Assembly (NCBI RefSeq): GCF_022682495.2
Contig: NC_071392.1
Location: 140,006,818-140,070,817 of the forward strand
DNA: 64,000 bases
DNA from: Desmodus rotundus
Lineage: Eukaryota; Chordata; Mammalia; Chiroptera; Phyllostomidae
Direction: 5' to 3'
The notes under the pieces are model-generated. The model saw nothing but the letters and a program-made list of their open reading frames with translations, made no database searches and had not been told where the DNA came from. This document shows positions 11,101-19,762 of this stretch, one piece after another. The stretch's first letter is position 1; the number at the start of each line of letters is the position of its first letter. The position numbers and the translations under genes were made by a program.

Positions 11101-12885
11101 AGTCAGGAGCCAACCAGAACTTGCAGGAATGATGACAATGATGTTGCCAGGCAGAAGTGTTCACAAAAGGGTCTGAAATTGGATCAAGCCTAGCGTGGCC
11201 TGAGCACACAGGGCCAAGCCAATTTCAGTTTTAGAAGCAGTAGCCAAACTAAAAGGAAAACCAGACATGGATTTGATGTGGGGGCACCTTCTCTGTACAC
11301 TGAGCCCATGCTGGGTCTGCAACTCACTGGGTGGCCCGAGCTCAGAAGGGTCCCACCTCCCCTCTCTGCAAACTGTACCTCTAAAAGCAGGCCAGATGGT
11401 AGTCAGCTCAAAATTTGAAACCAGACTAGTCCTGGGTTCCAATTCTGACTGTAATATTCATTAGGTGTGATAATTTAGGTAACTCACTTATCAAAATGAG
11501 CCTCAGTTTTCTCATGTAAAGAATGGGATAATAAAAGTACTTGAGTCATAGGGTTACTGTGAGAATTAGCATTGAGTTTAGCATCTAGTTGTGTCTGCAA
11601 TTACTAACAGTAGCTCAGAACTGGTAGCAAGTACTCAGCGAACAGGAACTATTATGATCATTGTCATCACTATTACTAAGACCCAGAAAGAAGCAGTGAT
11701 TTATCCAAGTCACATGTGACAGTACCGAACCTGGACCAGTATCCAGCCATCACAAGAGAGTTGGCTGGCTCTCCTAGTCACAGGATTCCCCAGGATTTTC
11801 ACAGGTCATTGCTCTAGTGGTCTGTCTCTGGTTACCGGTCCCCCAGAAGGCAGGTCCTCATGACATCTCTGAGTGCCTCTCTCAAACTCCGTTCTGCCTG
11901 GCAACAGCTGACATCATCACATCTAGCTGTGAGTCCCAATGTTTCACAAATTACTTTTTGCAGATGGGGAAAGCAGGGGACATTGGGGTAACTACATTGG
12001 GGTAATCTAGCCCCTCCCCTTTTAGAAAAACACATTGGTGAGGACATCTTGAGGCTGGGAGAGGGGTGTGGGGGTCCTCTACATGGCCCCTTGCTGCAAG
12101 GGAGAGGGCACAGGCAGAACACAACCCACATCAACCCGCAGCCCTTTCTAGAAATTTAGCCAGAGCCCCCCCTTGCCCTTTTTTGACCCCCTTCCAAGAT
12201 CTTTCAATCCCTCCTGTGATGGCTAATGTCTCACCTACTCGACAGACACCTGCAACTATAATTCCCTTGACACAAATCATGTACCCATCCACGGTTATTT
12301 GGAGGAAACTCCTATGATGAGCTGCCCTATCATTCTTTTAGGAACTTTGTTTCTCTGTCTAATATATGTAACATTTTCAAAATCTGGTCCAAGGTTTCTA
12401 ACCTAGGATTCATGGCCCAGCTTCAGGGGGTCCATGAAGCCTCTGATATTGTGTGAAACTCTAGGGAGAGTACAGAGCTCTCTTCCAATTTTCAGAAGGG
12501 AAGCTCACGATGTAAAGTAAAACCCCTGCCCTAGAGGAGCTCCCTCACGTTACAGGAGGAAGAACCGAAGCCCTGGGCAGGCCAGAGATGTGCTCAAAAT
12601 CACCCAAACATTGTTAGGGCCACAGCCTAACTCCGTGCCTCCTGTGACTCCAGTCTAGTGCTCCTTCCCTAGCACCTCCACATGTCTGTGCGGCCCGGGA
12701 CGTGTGTGCTCTCTCCTGCTGTTCCCACATACCTCTCCGGGGCTCCAGGGCGCTGGCTCAGCATGGGCAGCTGCTCGTGGTTGGAGATGAGGTCACGTTG
12801 GTCGTCCATGGTTCTGGCCTCTGGTCTAACCCAAGCCTCTTGCCGCCTCTGCTGCCGCTGCTGCTGCCTGCGTATCTGAGACCCT
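4555..12885 (-). CDS. CD74: CD74, MHC class II invariant chain, complete gene
   Basis: A type II membrane protein that trimerises, blocks the MHC class II groove with its CLIP segment and directs class II to endosomes; it also serves as the MIF receptor. Coding exons, in transcript order: 12733-12809, 9224-9396, 8942-9021, 8357-8419, 7559-7654, 7144-7228, 5966-6163 (optional p41 exon), 5445-5507, 5148-5158. All borders are GT-AG and all phases agree. The product is 281 aa with the optional exon and 215 aa without, as expected for the family. It has cytosolic leucine-type sorting motifs (DLI, PML), a membrane span at about residues 31-56, CLIP at about 85-105, two N-glycosylation sequons (NAT, NTT), a trimerisation domain at about 118-192 and a six-cysteine thyroglobulin type-1 domain at about 192-257. 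The 3' UTR ends near an AATAAA (minus strand) at 4574-4579. Transcription start near 12885 is inferred. Confidence 0.97.
5445..5507 (-). CDS. CD74: CD74 exon 7
   Basis: Encodes [20 protein letters not shown] and Q, matching the conserved tail SSGLGVTK. Acceptor TTTGCAG, donor GTAATG. Confidence 0.93.
5966..6163 (-). CDS. CD74: CD74 exon 6b, thyroglobulin type-1 domain (p41 form)
   Basis: A 198-bp cassette exon giving the p41 isoform, whose domain inhibits cathepsin L-type proteases in endosomes. The six cysteines are present (LTKC, QCDENG, LQC, CWC, HNC) together with the CWCV signature. Near the end it reads [10 protein letters not shown]; the human form I recall reads RSRGHHNC, so this copy is two residues longer. 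Length is a multiple of three, so skipping it keeps the frame. Confidence 0.95.
7144..7228 (-). CDS. CD74: CD74 exon 6
   Basis: Encodes [20 protein letters not shown] and KLTEGSPK, finishing the trimerisation domain. It ends with one base of a codon, so it can join either the optional exon (GTC, Val) or the following exon (GAC, Asp) in frame. That is the switch between p41 and p31. Confidence 0.94.
7559..7654 (-). CDS. CD74: CD74 exon 5 (trimerisation domain)
   Basis: Thirty-two codons including [18 protein letters not shown] and ending GLDWK, the helical core of the luminal trimer. Acceptor CCTGCAG, donor GTAGGT. Exon length is a multiple of three. Confidence 0.95.
8357..8419 (-). CDS. CD74: CD74 exon 4
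   Basis: Twenty-one codons, [20 protein letters not shown] plus L, with N-glycosylation sequons NAT and NTT and the start of the trimerisation domain. Acceptor CCACAG, donor GTGAGT. In phase with both neighbours. Confidence 0.94.
8942..9021 (-). CDS. CD74: CD74 exon 3 (CLIP)
   Basis: Encodes [20 protein letters not shown] and MEGMLQG. This is the class II-associated invariant chain peptide, which occupies the peptide groove. The core MRMATPMLM keeps Met91 and Met99, the human P1 and P9 anchors; position 97 is Met where human has Leu. Acceptor CCCCACAG, donor GTGAGG. Confidence 0.95.
9224..9396 (-). CDS. CD74: CD74 exon 2 (membrane span)
   Basis: Encodes a conserved Cys, the hydrophobic span ([21 protein letters not shown]), then [20 protein letters not shown] up to MKLPK. 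The acceptor is a CAGCAG tandem, so splicing three bases earlier (exon start 9399) would add one serine. The donor is GTGCGT, an uncommon but valid form. Confidence 0.95.
9397..12732 (-). other. CD74: CD74 intron 1
   Basis: A 3.3-kb intron, the largest of the gene. It holds old MIR-like fragments (about 10690-10760 and 11390-11620) and no alternative coding exon that I can support. Introns 2 to 8 are all under 1.2 kb. Confidence 0.8.
12733..12809 (-). CDS. CD74: CD74 exon 1 (cytosolic tail)
   Basis: Starts at ATG 12809-12807 and encodes 25 residues plus two bases ([17 protein letters not shown], then SQRPGAPE). DLI and PML match the two leucine-based endosomal sorting motifs. Donor is GTATGTG. 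The in-frame sequence upstream lacks an ATG where human p35 starts: the matching place reads ATA CGC AGG. Only the p31/p33-type start is therefore supported. Confidence 0.95.
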
Positions 12886-12959
12886 GAACTCCTGGCTCAC
12901 CTCTTGAAGTTTGGGCTGAGGAGAAATCTGATTCGTCCACAGGAGGCCACTCCACCCAC

Positions 12960-13155
12960 CTGGTAGAAGTGGAAGTGAAAGCCACAAAGCTGGAAATACC
13001 CTGACTTGAGCAGATCTGCCTTTGGTGGGGCAGGATCAGGAGGGGAAGCTCCCCAGGTAGGTGGAAAGGCCAGTGTGCTCCCATTGGCTGTTGAGGGCCC
13101 TCATCACTTGTTTCCGAGTAGACCTCTGGATTCATAAGGTTCTTTGGATGTTTCT
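12960..13155 (-). promoter_or_regulatory. CD74: CD74 proximal promoter (SXY-type module with kappaB and PU.1/IRF sites)
   Basis: Read on the minus strand, a sequence close to the class II X box (GGAAACAAGTGATGA, 13101-13118) lies about 15 bp from an inverted CCAAT Y box (AGCCAATGGG, 13080-13089). A weaker S/W-like motif (GAACCTT) lies near 13138. Closer to the gene are a kappaB-like palindrome (13042-13054) and GGGTATTTCC (12992-13001). On the plus strand, GGAAGTGAAA at 12971-12980 fits the PU.1/IRF composite consensus. RFX, CIITA, NF-Y and NF-kappaB control of CD74 is known; use of these exact sites is inferred. Confidence 0.75.
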
Positions 13156-13439
13156 AAAAACATCACTCTCTAGACAGGAAATCATTTTGAAGCAGAAAAT
13201 TCCCTTGTTTGTCTCTCCTTCTCACCCATAGATATGCAGGTACAGAAAGGAGGTACTCACCCTCTGTGAGCTCAGCCAAGTCCCTGTCCATCTCTGTGGC
13301 CTCAGTTATATCCTCTAAAACCAGGAAAGGAGAGTCGGACTCAGTGTTTCCTCTACTCCCATCTACCTCAAGCAGTTTATGAACCTGAGTCCATAGCTTT
13401 AAGACTCTGGTACTAATACTCACCACCATGTACTAAACC

Positions 13440-13640
13440 CGCCTTTGTGCCAGGCCCTGTGCTGACTGGTTTACACACTTTGTTCCATTTAATCTTTATA
13501 GTGACCCTTTGAGGACTGTTTTATTATCTCCATTTACAGATAGAGACATGGAGGCTTTGAAGGGCTACATGCTTGCCCAGGATCATGTATCCAGGAATTA
13601 GCGAAGCCCATGTTTTTAACAACTCTTCCCTTCTGCCTCC
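13440..13640 (-). repeat. MIR SINE fragment
   Basis: Shows the reverse-complement MIR signature in order: GTGCCAGGCCCTGTGCTGA, TTTAATC, TTATCTCCATTTACAGAT, then the CTTGCCCAGGATCA region. Diverged, as expected for this ancient family. Confidence 0.7.
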
Positions 13641-13905
13641 TAATGCTCAAATTGTGTGGCTAAAATTCATGAGGGGGTAAGGAGGAGGAAGGAAAATAAA
13701 AGAGAGGGAGAAAGGGTACCCAAGGGAGATTTAACTTTGGTGGCAAGGTTTTATTTCTTATTTTCTGTGGCTTATATACCATGTTCATTTTGTTAATCTT
13801 TTCTCTCTCGTGTGTTTTTAAATTTGCATTAATAATTTTTTTTTAATTTAAAGACTTTGTGGTTCTAAGATTCAGTGAATCTTAACTTGAAGAGTCAGGG
13901 AGACT

Positions 13906-13933
<28 letters not shown>
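13906..13933. repeat. (CA)n microsatellite
   Basis: Uninterrupted CA dinucleotides, about 14 units. Confidence 0.95.
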
Positions 13934-13936
<3 letters not shown>

Positions 13937-14467
13937 GCAGGGGAGGGAGAAGAGCAGACATGGCCTCTGACGCAGCCAGACCGAGTTCAACCCCAAGTCG
14001 GAGACATCCCAGCTGTGCCACCTGAGCCAGCCCCTCAACCCTTGTGCACCGTTTTCCCTTTGTAAAGTAAGGACAGTAACACCAACACTGAATTTGCAGA
14101 ACTATTAGATTAAATAAGCATATAGCACAGAGCCTGGTACAATAGGAGATACTCAAGGAAAAAAACTGTTATTATTCAAACATTTACTATTAAGATACTT
14201 TTCTGCCCTAATTTCAAATGATACTATGATTCTATAATAATCAAAACAGCACGGTACTGGGACAAAAACAGACATATAAGTCAATGGAACAGAATACAGA
14301 GCCCAGAAATAAACCCTCACATGGTCAATCTGCAACAAAGGAGGCAAAAATATACAATGGAGAAATGATAGTCTCTCTTCAACAAGTGATTTTGGGAAAA
14401 CTGGACAGATACACGCAAAAAGAGAAACTGGACCACTCTCTTACACCATATACAAAAATAAACTATA

Positions 14468-14587
14468 GCCCTGGCTGCTGTGGCTCAGTGGATTGAGTGC
14501 CAGACTGCTAACCAAAGGGTCGCTGGTTCGATTCCCCATCAGGGCACATGCCTGGGTTGCGGGCCAGGCTCCTAGTAGAGGGTGCAA
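14468..14587 (+). mobile_element. VES-type SINE, truncated
   Basis: tRNA-derived head GCCCTGGCTGCTGTGGCTCA, B-box-like GGTTCGATTCCC and GGGCACATGCCTGGGTTG. It lacks the usual TTTCTCTC stretch and A-rich tail, ending inside L1 sequence, which points to a later deletion. Confidence 0.85.
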
Positions 14588-14821
14588 AATCCATATGACC
14601 CAGTAATAATTCCACTCCTAGATATTTACACAAAGAGAAATAAAAACATCACACAAAAACTTGTACACAAACATTCACAACACCAATATTCATAACAGCC
14701 CCAAAGTGAAATAAATCAAATACCCATCACCTGATAAGTAGATAAACAGAATGTGGTATATTCGTAAATGGAATATTATTTAGCCATAAAGAGGAATTAA
14801 TATCTCAATAAAAAATTTTTT

Positions 14822-15035
14822 GCCTTGACTAGTGTGGTTCAGTGGGTTGAGTGTCGTCCTGCAAACTGAAAGGTCGCAGTTTGATTCCCATCAGGGCGCA
14901 CGCCTGGGTTGTGGGCCAGGTGCCCAGTTGGGGTGTGCGAGAGGCAACCGATCAATATTTCTCTCCCTCTCTTTCTCCTTCCTTTCCCCTCTCTCTAAAA
15001 ATAAATAAATGAATTTAAAAATAAATAAATAAAAT
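14822..15035 (+). mobile_element. VES-type SINE
   Basis: Complete layout: diverged tRNA-like head, GATTCCCATCAGGGCGCACG, CAACCGATCAATATTTCTCT, a CT-rich stretch and an AAATAAATAAA tail. Inserted into the L1 fragment. Confidence 0.9.
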
Positions 15036-15395
15036 TTACTTTGTTTTAAAGAGATGAAGTACTGATTCATGCCACAAAATGAATTTTGAAGACATTATGT
15101 TAAGTGAAATAAGCTAGACCCATAAGCTACATACTGCGATTCCATTGATGCGAAATGTCTGGAACAGACAAACCCACAGGGACAGAAAGGAGCTTGGTGG
15201 TTGCCAGGGGCTGCGGGGGAGGGGATGGGGAATGACTGCCAATGGATGGGGAGTCTCCTTTTGGGGTGATAAAAATATTCTGGATTAGTGGTGATAGCTA
15301 CACAATTTTGTGAATATAGAGAAAACCACTGACATATAATTTTAAAAGTTTTAACATGATGATATGTGAATTATACCTCAATTTTTTAAAGATTT

Positions 15396-16605
15396 GGTAA
15401 TAATGGCTGGAACAGCTTACTCTTGCTTCCTCTCTTGCTTTGCTTTTATCACTAAATGACAACAACTTGTGGCATTTTTGTTCCTTTTTTAAGTGTAAAT
15501 CTATAAGGACACAGAGAACAGGAGATGGGAAAATAGCAGCAGAATTCTAGAAGCTGGATAGCAGACCCCAGAAAGCTGCAGAATCCTAAAACTGCAGCTA
15601 GAAAAGCTAACAAACCACCTACTTCTGTGGCAGGACAGGCTCAGGACTTGGGTTGCTAGGCACCTGGGGGGGGGGGGTGGAGTCAAGGTGGGGCCTAAAG
15701 GAGGCTTGGTTGGAAGTCTGTCTATGAAACAGTTGGATACCTGTGTCCTCTCCCTCCCTTCGCCTGAGAGAGAACTGAAGTTTGTCCCCACTTCACGGGC
15801 CTGGTACTAAAGCTGAGAGTCTCAGCCTTCTTCCCAGCCCAGTTCCCAGAATACCAGAAGCCAGGCCTTCTCCCTCCGGCAATAGATGGGGGTGGGGGCG
15901 GTCTTCTCAGGGGAGCATGACCATCTCAGGAGGAATGACCTAAGGATCAGACATTAGCAGTTCCCCAGCAAAACAACCCAGCCAGACAGCCCTGCAGGGA
16001 AGCCCTCAGTGGGTATGTGCTACTCACGGGTCACAGCTTTCACTTGGCTTTTTGGACAATCAAGGATCATGGGACATCTGAAGAAACCCTCTAACATAAG
16101 AGAGAATGAACAAAACAAATAACCAACCACCCTAAAAAGCACCATGGAGGAAGCAAATGGAAACAAAGGACCGCACTGCACTCATGAAATAAGAGTAGGA
16201 GGCTATGAAGATAAAAGTATTGTTAGAAGAACAAAACCACAGCCATTTAAAATTAAAAATACAAGGGCTGATGTTAAACAATCAGTAGATGGAAGATAAA
16301 GATTTTTATTTAAATCTCCCATACAGTAGACTCTAAAGATAAAAAGGAAGAAATCACAGAGAAAATATACAAGAACTCAAGACCAGTCCAGGAGGCCCTA
16401 CAGCTAAATATCACAGTTCCCAGAAATAGAGAACAGAGAAAATCAAGGGTGGGGGGAGGAAATCGTCAGTGGAGTAATCCAGCACAATTTCCAGAACTCA
16501 GACATAAATTTCCAAACTGAAAGGGCCTGGTGATTTCTGAAGTCAAGGTATCAAAATAATTTCTCACTAAGCCACATCATCGTGGTTTCAGGAAAAAATA
16601 AAGAT
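15396..16605. other. Intergenic stretch, no gene seen
   Basis: AT-rich, with a short G run near 15667-15677. From about 16060 on it reads like an old decayed L1-type A-rich sequence. I see no exon or RNA gene. Confidence 0.45.
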
Positions 16606-16693
16606 AAAAAGAAGAGTCAGGGGAGAAAAGGCATACAACTGTAATTGAATAACAATAGAAAATAAATTTAAAAAAAAAAGAAAAAGAAGAGTC
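16606..16693 (+). mobile_element. Ultra-short L1 3'-end insertion with target-site duplication
   Basis: The 13-base target repeat AAAAAGAAGAGTC occurs at 16606-16618 and 16681-16693. Between them is a roughly 60-bp insert ending in poly(A). It contains ACAACTGTAATTGAATAACA, nearly identical to the 3' end of the L1 at 34578-35842. This is a severely 5'-truncated L1 insertion. Confidence 0.82.
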
Positions 16694-16699
16694 CACAAA

Positions 16700-17130
16700 T
16701 TTCTAAAAAGGAATAAACAAGACAAAGTACCAGGAATCGGAATAAGTTCAGACTATTTCATAGCAACCCTGGAAACCAGAAGATAACAAAGTATTGCCTT
16801 CAAAATTCTGAGGGAAATGATTTCCACCCCAGAATCTTTAGTAAGCCAAAATGTCAAATAGGTGATGGTGTTATTTTCAGTATCCCCCAAAATGTTGTTC
16901 TCTCAGAAAGCTTCAGGAAGCTATGCTCAACCAAAACAAAGGAGTTCACTAAAAATAAAGGAAGATCTGGGACATGCGAAACAAACTCACTTCACGAGAG
17001 GGGGTGGGGACCCCCAGGTGACAGAACAGAAAAATCCCAGAGCAAAGGAACAGATCCTCGCTGGAGGCTCTGGAAGGCATGTCCTCAGCAAGTTAAACGG
17101 ACAGACAGCTAATAGGCCTGTATGTACTGA
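16700..17130 (+). mobile_element. Old LINE-like remnant
   Basis: Phrases such as AACCCTGGAAACCAGAAGAT and TTGCCTTCAAAATTCTGAGG, followed by GAAATGATTTCCACCCCAGA, belong to an old interspersed family (L1/HAL1-like by resemblance). The frame is decayed. Family assignment is from memory and uncertain. Confidence 0.45.
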
Positions 17131-19762
17131 GAAATAGATCATTTCTGCAGAGTATGAGGTCGAATTATGATCATTTCATAGAAAATGAAAAACTAAGACA
17201 ACTCTTAACTCTTGGGAAGACAAAGGCTATAGGAAACGAGTAGTTATCCCAGTATGCTATGCAGCTCAGCTACAAGCAGCATGCCCACTGTCATAATTGA
17301 TAACCATTGAACACTGACCTAGCCAAACAAGTAATAGAGGCTTATGGGAGGATGGAAGGATGGGAGGAGTGACCTGGAGGGACAGGGGAGGAAAGAGGCC
17401 TGAACCATCTTCCATAGTGACAAGCCAACCCAATAATGTTTAAAACTGAAAAATCAGGAAGTAACAATACCACAAGTTATTCAGAGATATGGAGGCAAGT
17501 ACCAAAAAAACTGGCTAAACATGTTTTGAAATGGTATGAAAAGGAAGGTGAGGAACCACTATTTTTCACAGCCAGCCTTATAGAAATATTTGATTCTTTA
17601 AATATGTGAATTTGTAACTTTGATACAAAGTAAAACTTAATTTAAAATAAAGAACAAAATGCCTCAGAGTCAACCGATTCTAAGCTGCGATAACAAAAAG
17701 GCAGTCTAAATAAAGCCTTTTGCTCTGAGGCAACTTTAGAACAAGACTGAGGATAACCCCAAAGGTCATCCTGCCCTTGCCCGTTGGAAGCTAGAGACAG
17801 TTCCAGTCAGAAAGGCGGGCCCGAAGCCTGCGTTTCCTGGGTGGGCTGCATGATGGCTCCCTCCACCTGTTCTAACAGGGCAAGAGGTCTCAGTTGTCAG
17901 ACAGGCCCCACTGGTCAGCAGAGGAGCCCCATCCCACGTACTCTTCCTGCTTGGAGAAGGGGGCAGAGGGACAAGAAGGCTTGGTATCTGCCACACCCCT
18001 GGAGGGGGATACAGGGTTAGGGAAGAATTCAGCTTCCCCCATTACTCGTACAGAGAAAGTGTGGATCGGAGAGGGGAGAAGAACTGGCCCAAGGACACAG
18101 AGCAAGGTCGCGCAGAGCTGAGACCAGCCCCTGCAGCACAAGGGGAGTGTTAACAAGAGCTCTGAGGCAGAGTCTGGGATTCACATCCCAGTTCCCAGAT
18201 GGCAGCTGGCAGAGCTGAGGAGGGGAGAATGCAGGTGAGTCAGAGACATCACTTTTCCAGAAGTGTCCAAAGACTGCTGGGATTTGTAAGAAGGACCCCG
18301 GAGCCAACCGAAGGGGGCACTTGCCAGTCAAATATAGGACACCTGCAGCATCAGTTAGAATAATGTACCCTGCCTCTTTAGAAGGATGTGTAATTCAACC
18401 ACAGTTGAAGAAATCTCTTCTTTATAGAAGAATGCAAGCTAAATATATGTTAGAAAAAAAAGATAGAAGTAGAAAATCAAGATAGGCTGGATGGGTGAAC
18501 ATTTTGTTACAAAAGACCCTGAACATAATAATATAATACCTGTTTCTGGAAGGAGACTAGCTGCTCTGCTCTTTCCCATCTTATTGAAGAAGGGCAGTTG
18601 AGCAAGAAGGGAATTTGATTTGCCCAAGGTCAGATGTTCTGTAACCAGTTCAGGATCTGGGACTCCCCGACTCTTCCCCAGGACAAGCCGCCATCTGGCA
18701 CGTAGGTCAATAGCATGGCCTTTGGACATGTGAACTCCAATAGTGCAGCTAAGCATGACCGACTGAGTCCTCCCCATGACTCATTCATCTCACAGATATG
18801 AATCAAGCGCCACTTCTAGGCCAGGCACGAAGATACAGGGGCATTTGGAGACACCTGGCAAAGGCTGAGCCCAGTCTCGAGTGGTGCAGGAGTCGGAACT
18901 CAGTCAAAGACCAGACTACCAAAGACTGGGCTTGGGCTTAGGGTGGGGGGCAGGGTTCAGTCTGCGGCTGGGGTCAGATCACAGCTTGAGGCTGGAGGCA
19001 GGAAGACCAGTCAGGAGGCTGTGGTGGAAAGTGGAGCTGGACAGACAGGCCTGATAGAGGCTGTGGCTGGGAGTGTAGAAGGGGGTGAAGAGTCAAACTG
19101 TCAGAAGAGTCCACATGACTCAGGCCAGACTAGATGTGGAGGGGAGGGGGTGATGCTGCTGAGCTTTCCTACTTGGGTGAAGGAGAAGACGATGTCATTC
19201 ACAGGAATAGGAAGTCCTTGGCACATATGAGGAACAGAAGGAGGTGCAGTACACCTTAGCATAGTGAGCAAAGCAGAGTGGTTTTGGATGTTGTTGAAGG
19301 ACCAAGCCCAGGCCAGGCTGTGCAGGCCTCCTAGCTGCTTGGGGTTATTGCAGGAGCAATGGGAAGCCAGTGGAGGATGTCAGGCAGGCAGGGGCTGGGG
19401 CTGGTTTATGTTTTAAGATCATGTGTGGCACACAGATTTAAGGGGGGCAGGAGTGGGAGCCAAGAAACCAGTTAGAAGTTGAAGTAGTGGTGACTTCAGA
19501 TGATGGTGGTGGTGGGGAAGTGGACAGATCCAATAGCTGTTTTGAAGGTAGAAATGTCAGGACTTGCTGTGGGAATGAGGTCAAAGATGGTGCCCAGGTT
19601 TGGGGCACCAATGTACAATGGATGGTGGCATTCATTGAGATGGGGAGGATTGGAAGAACACATTCTGGAACAGGCAGACTCTAGAGCATTGTTCCAGCTG
19701 TACTCGGTGTGACACCACGTATAGATGCCTAGTAGATGGGTGAAGGTATTGGACTGAAACTT
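17131..19762. other. Intergenic stretch with an old unnamed repeat
   Basis: No gene recognised. The part at about 18990-19720 belongs to a repeat family that recurs near 37350-38100, 41870-42060 and 53460-53700, with shared phrases like GATGGTGGTGG and TGAGATGGGGAGGAT. Confidence 0.45.

Larger units (their letters stand above)
13156..14155. other. Intergenic, upstream flank of CD74 with MIR and CA repeat
   Basis: Contains a minus-oriented MIR-like fragment at about 13440-13640 and a CA dinucleotide repeat at 13906-13933. No exon recognised. A short minus-strand frame at 13163-13429 has no known domain. Confidence 0.6.
14160..15395 (+). mobile_element. Old L1 3' fragment carrying two nested SINEs
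   Basis: The segment before 14467 matches the end of L1 ORF2 (translated pieces resemble LDHSLTPYTKI). After the first SINE come typical L1 3' sequences (CAGAATGTGGTATATTC, AAGTGAAATAAGCTAGACCC, GGTTGCCAGGGGCTG), fading into a TTATACCTCAATTTTTT end. The reading frame is decayed. VES-type SINEs interrupt it at 14468-14587 and 14822-15035. Confidence 0.82.

Noticed and set aside
13163..13429. A possible extra upstream CD74 exon on the minus strand
   Set aside because: The 88-codon frame shows no homology I recognise and lies upstream of the promoter block; human CD74 needs no such exon.
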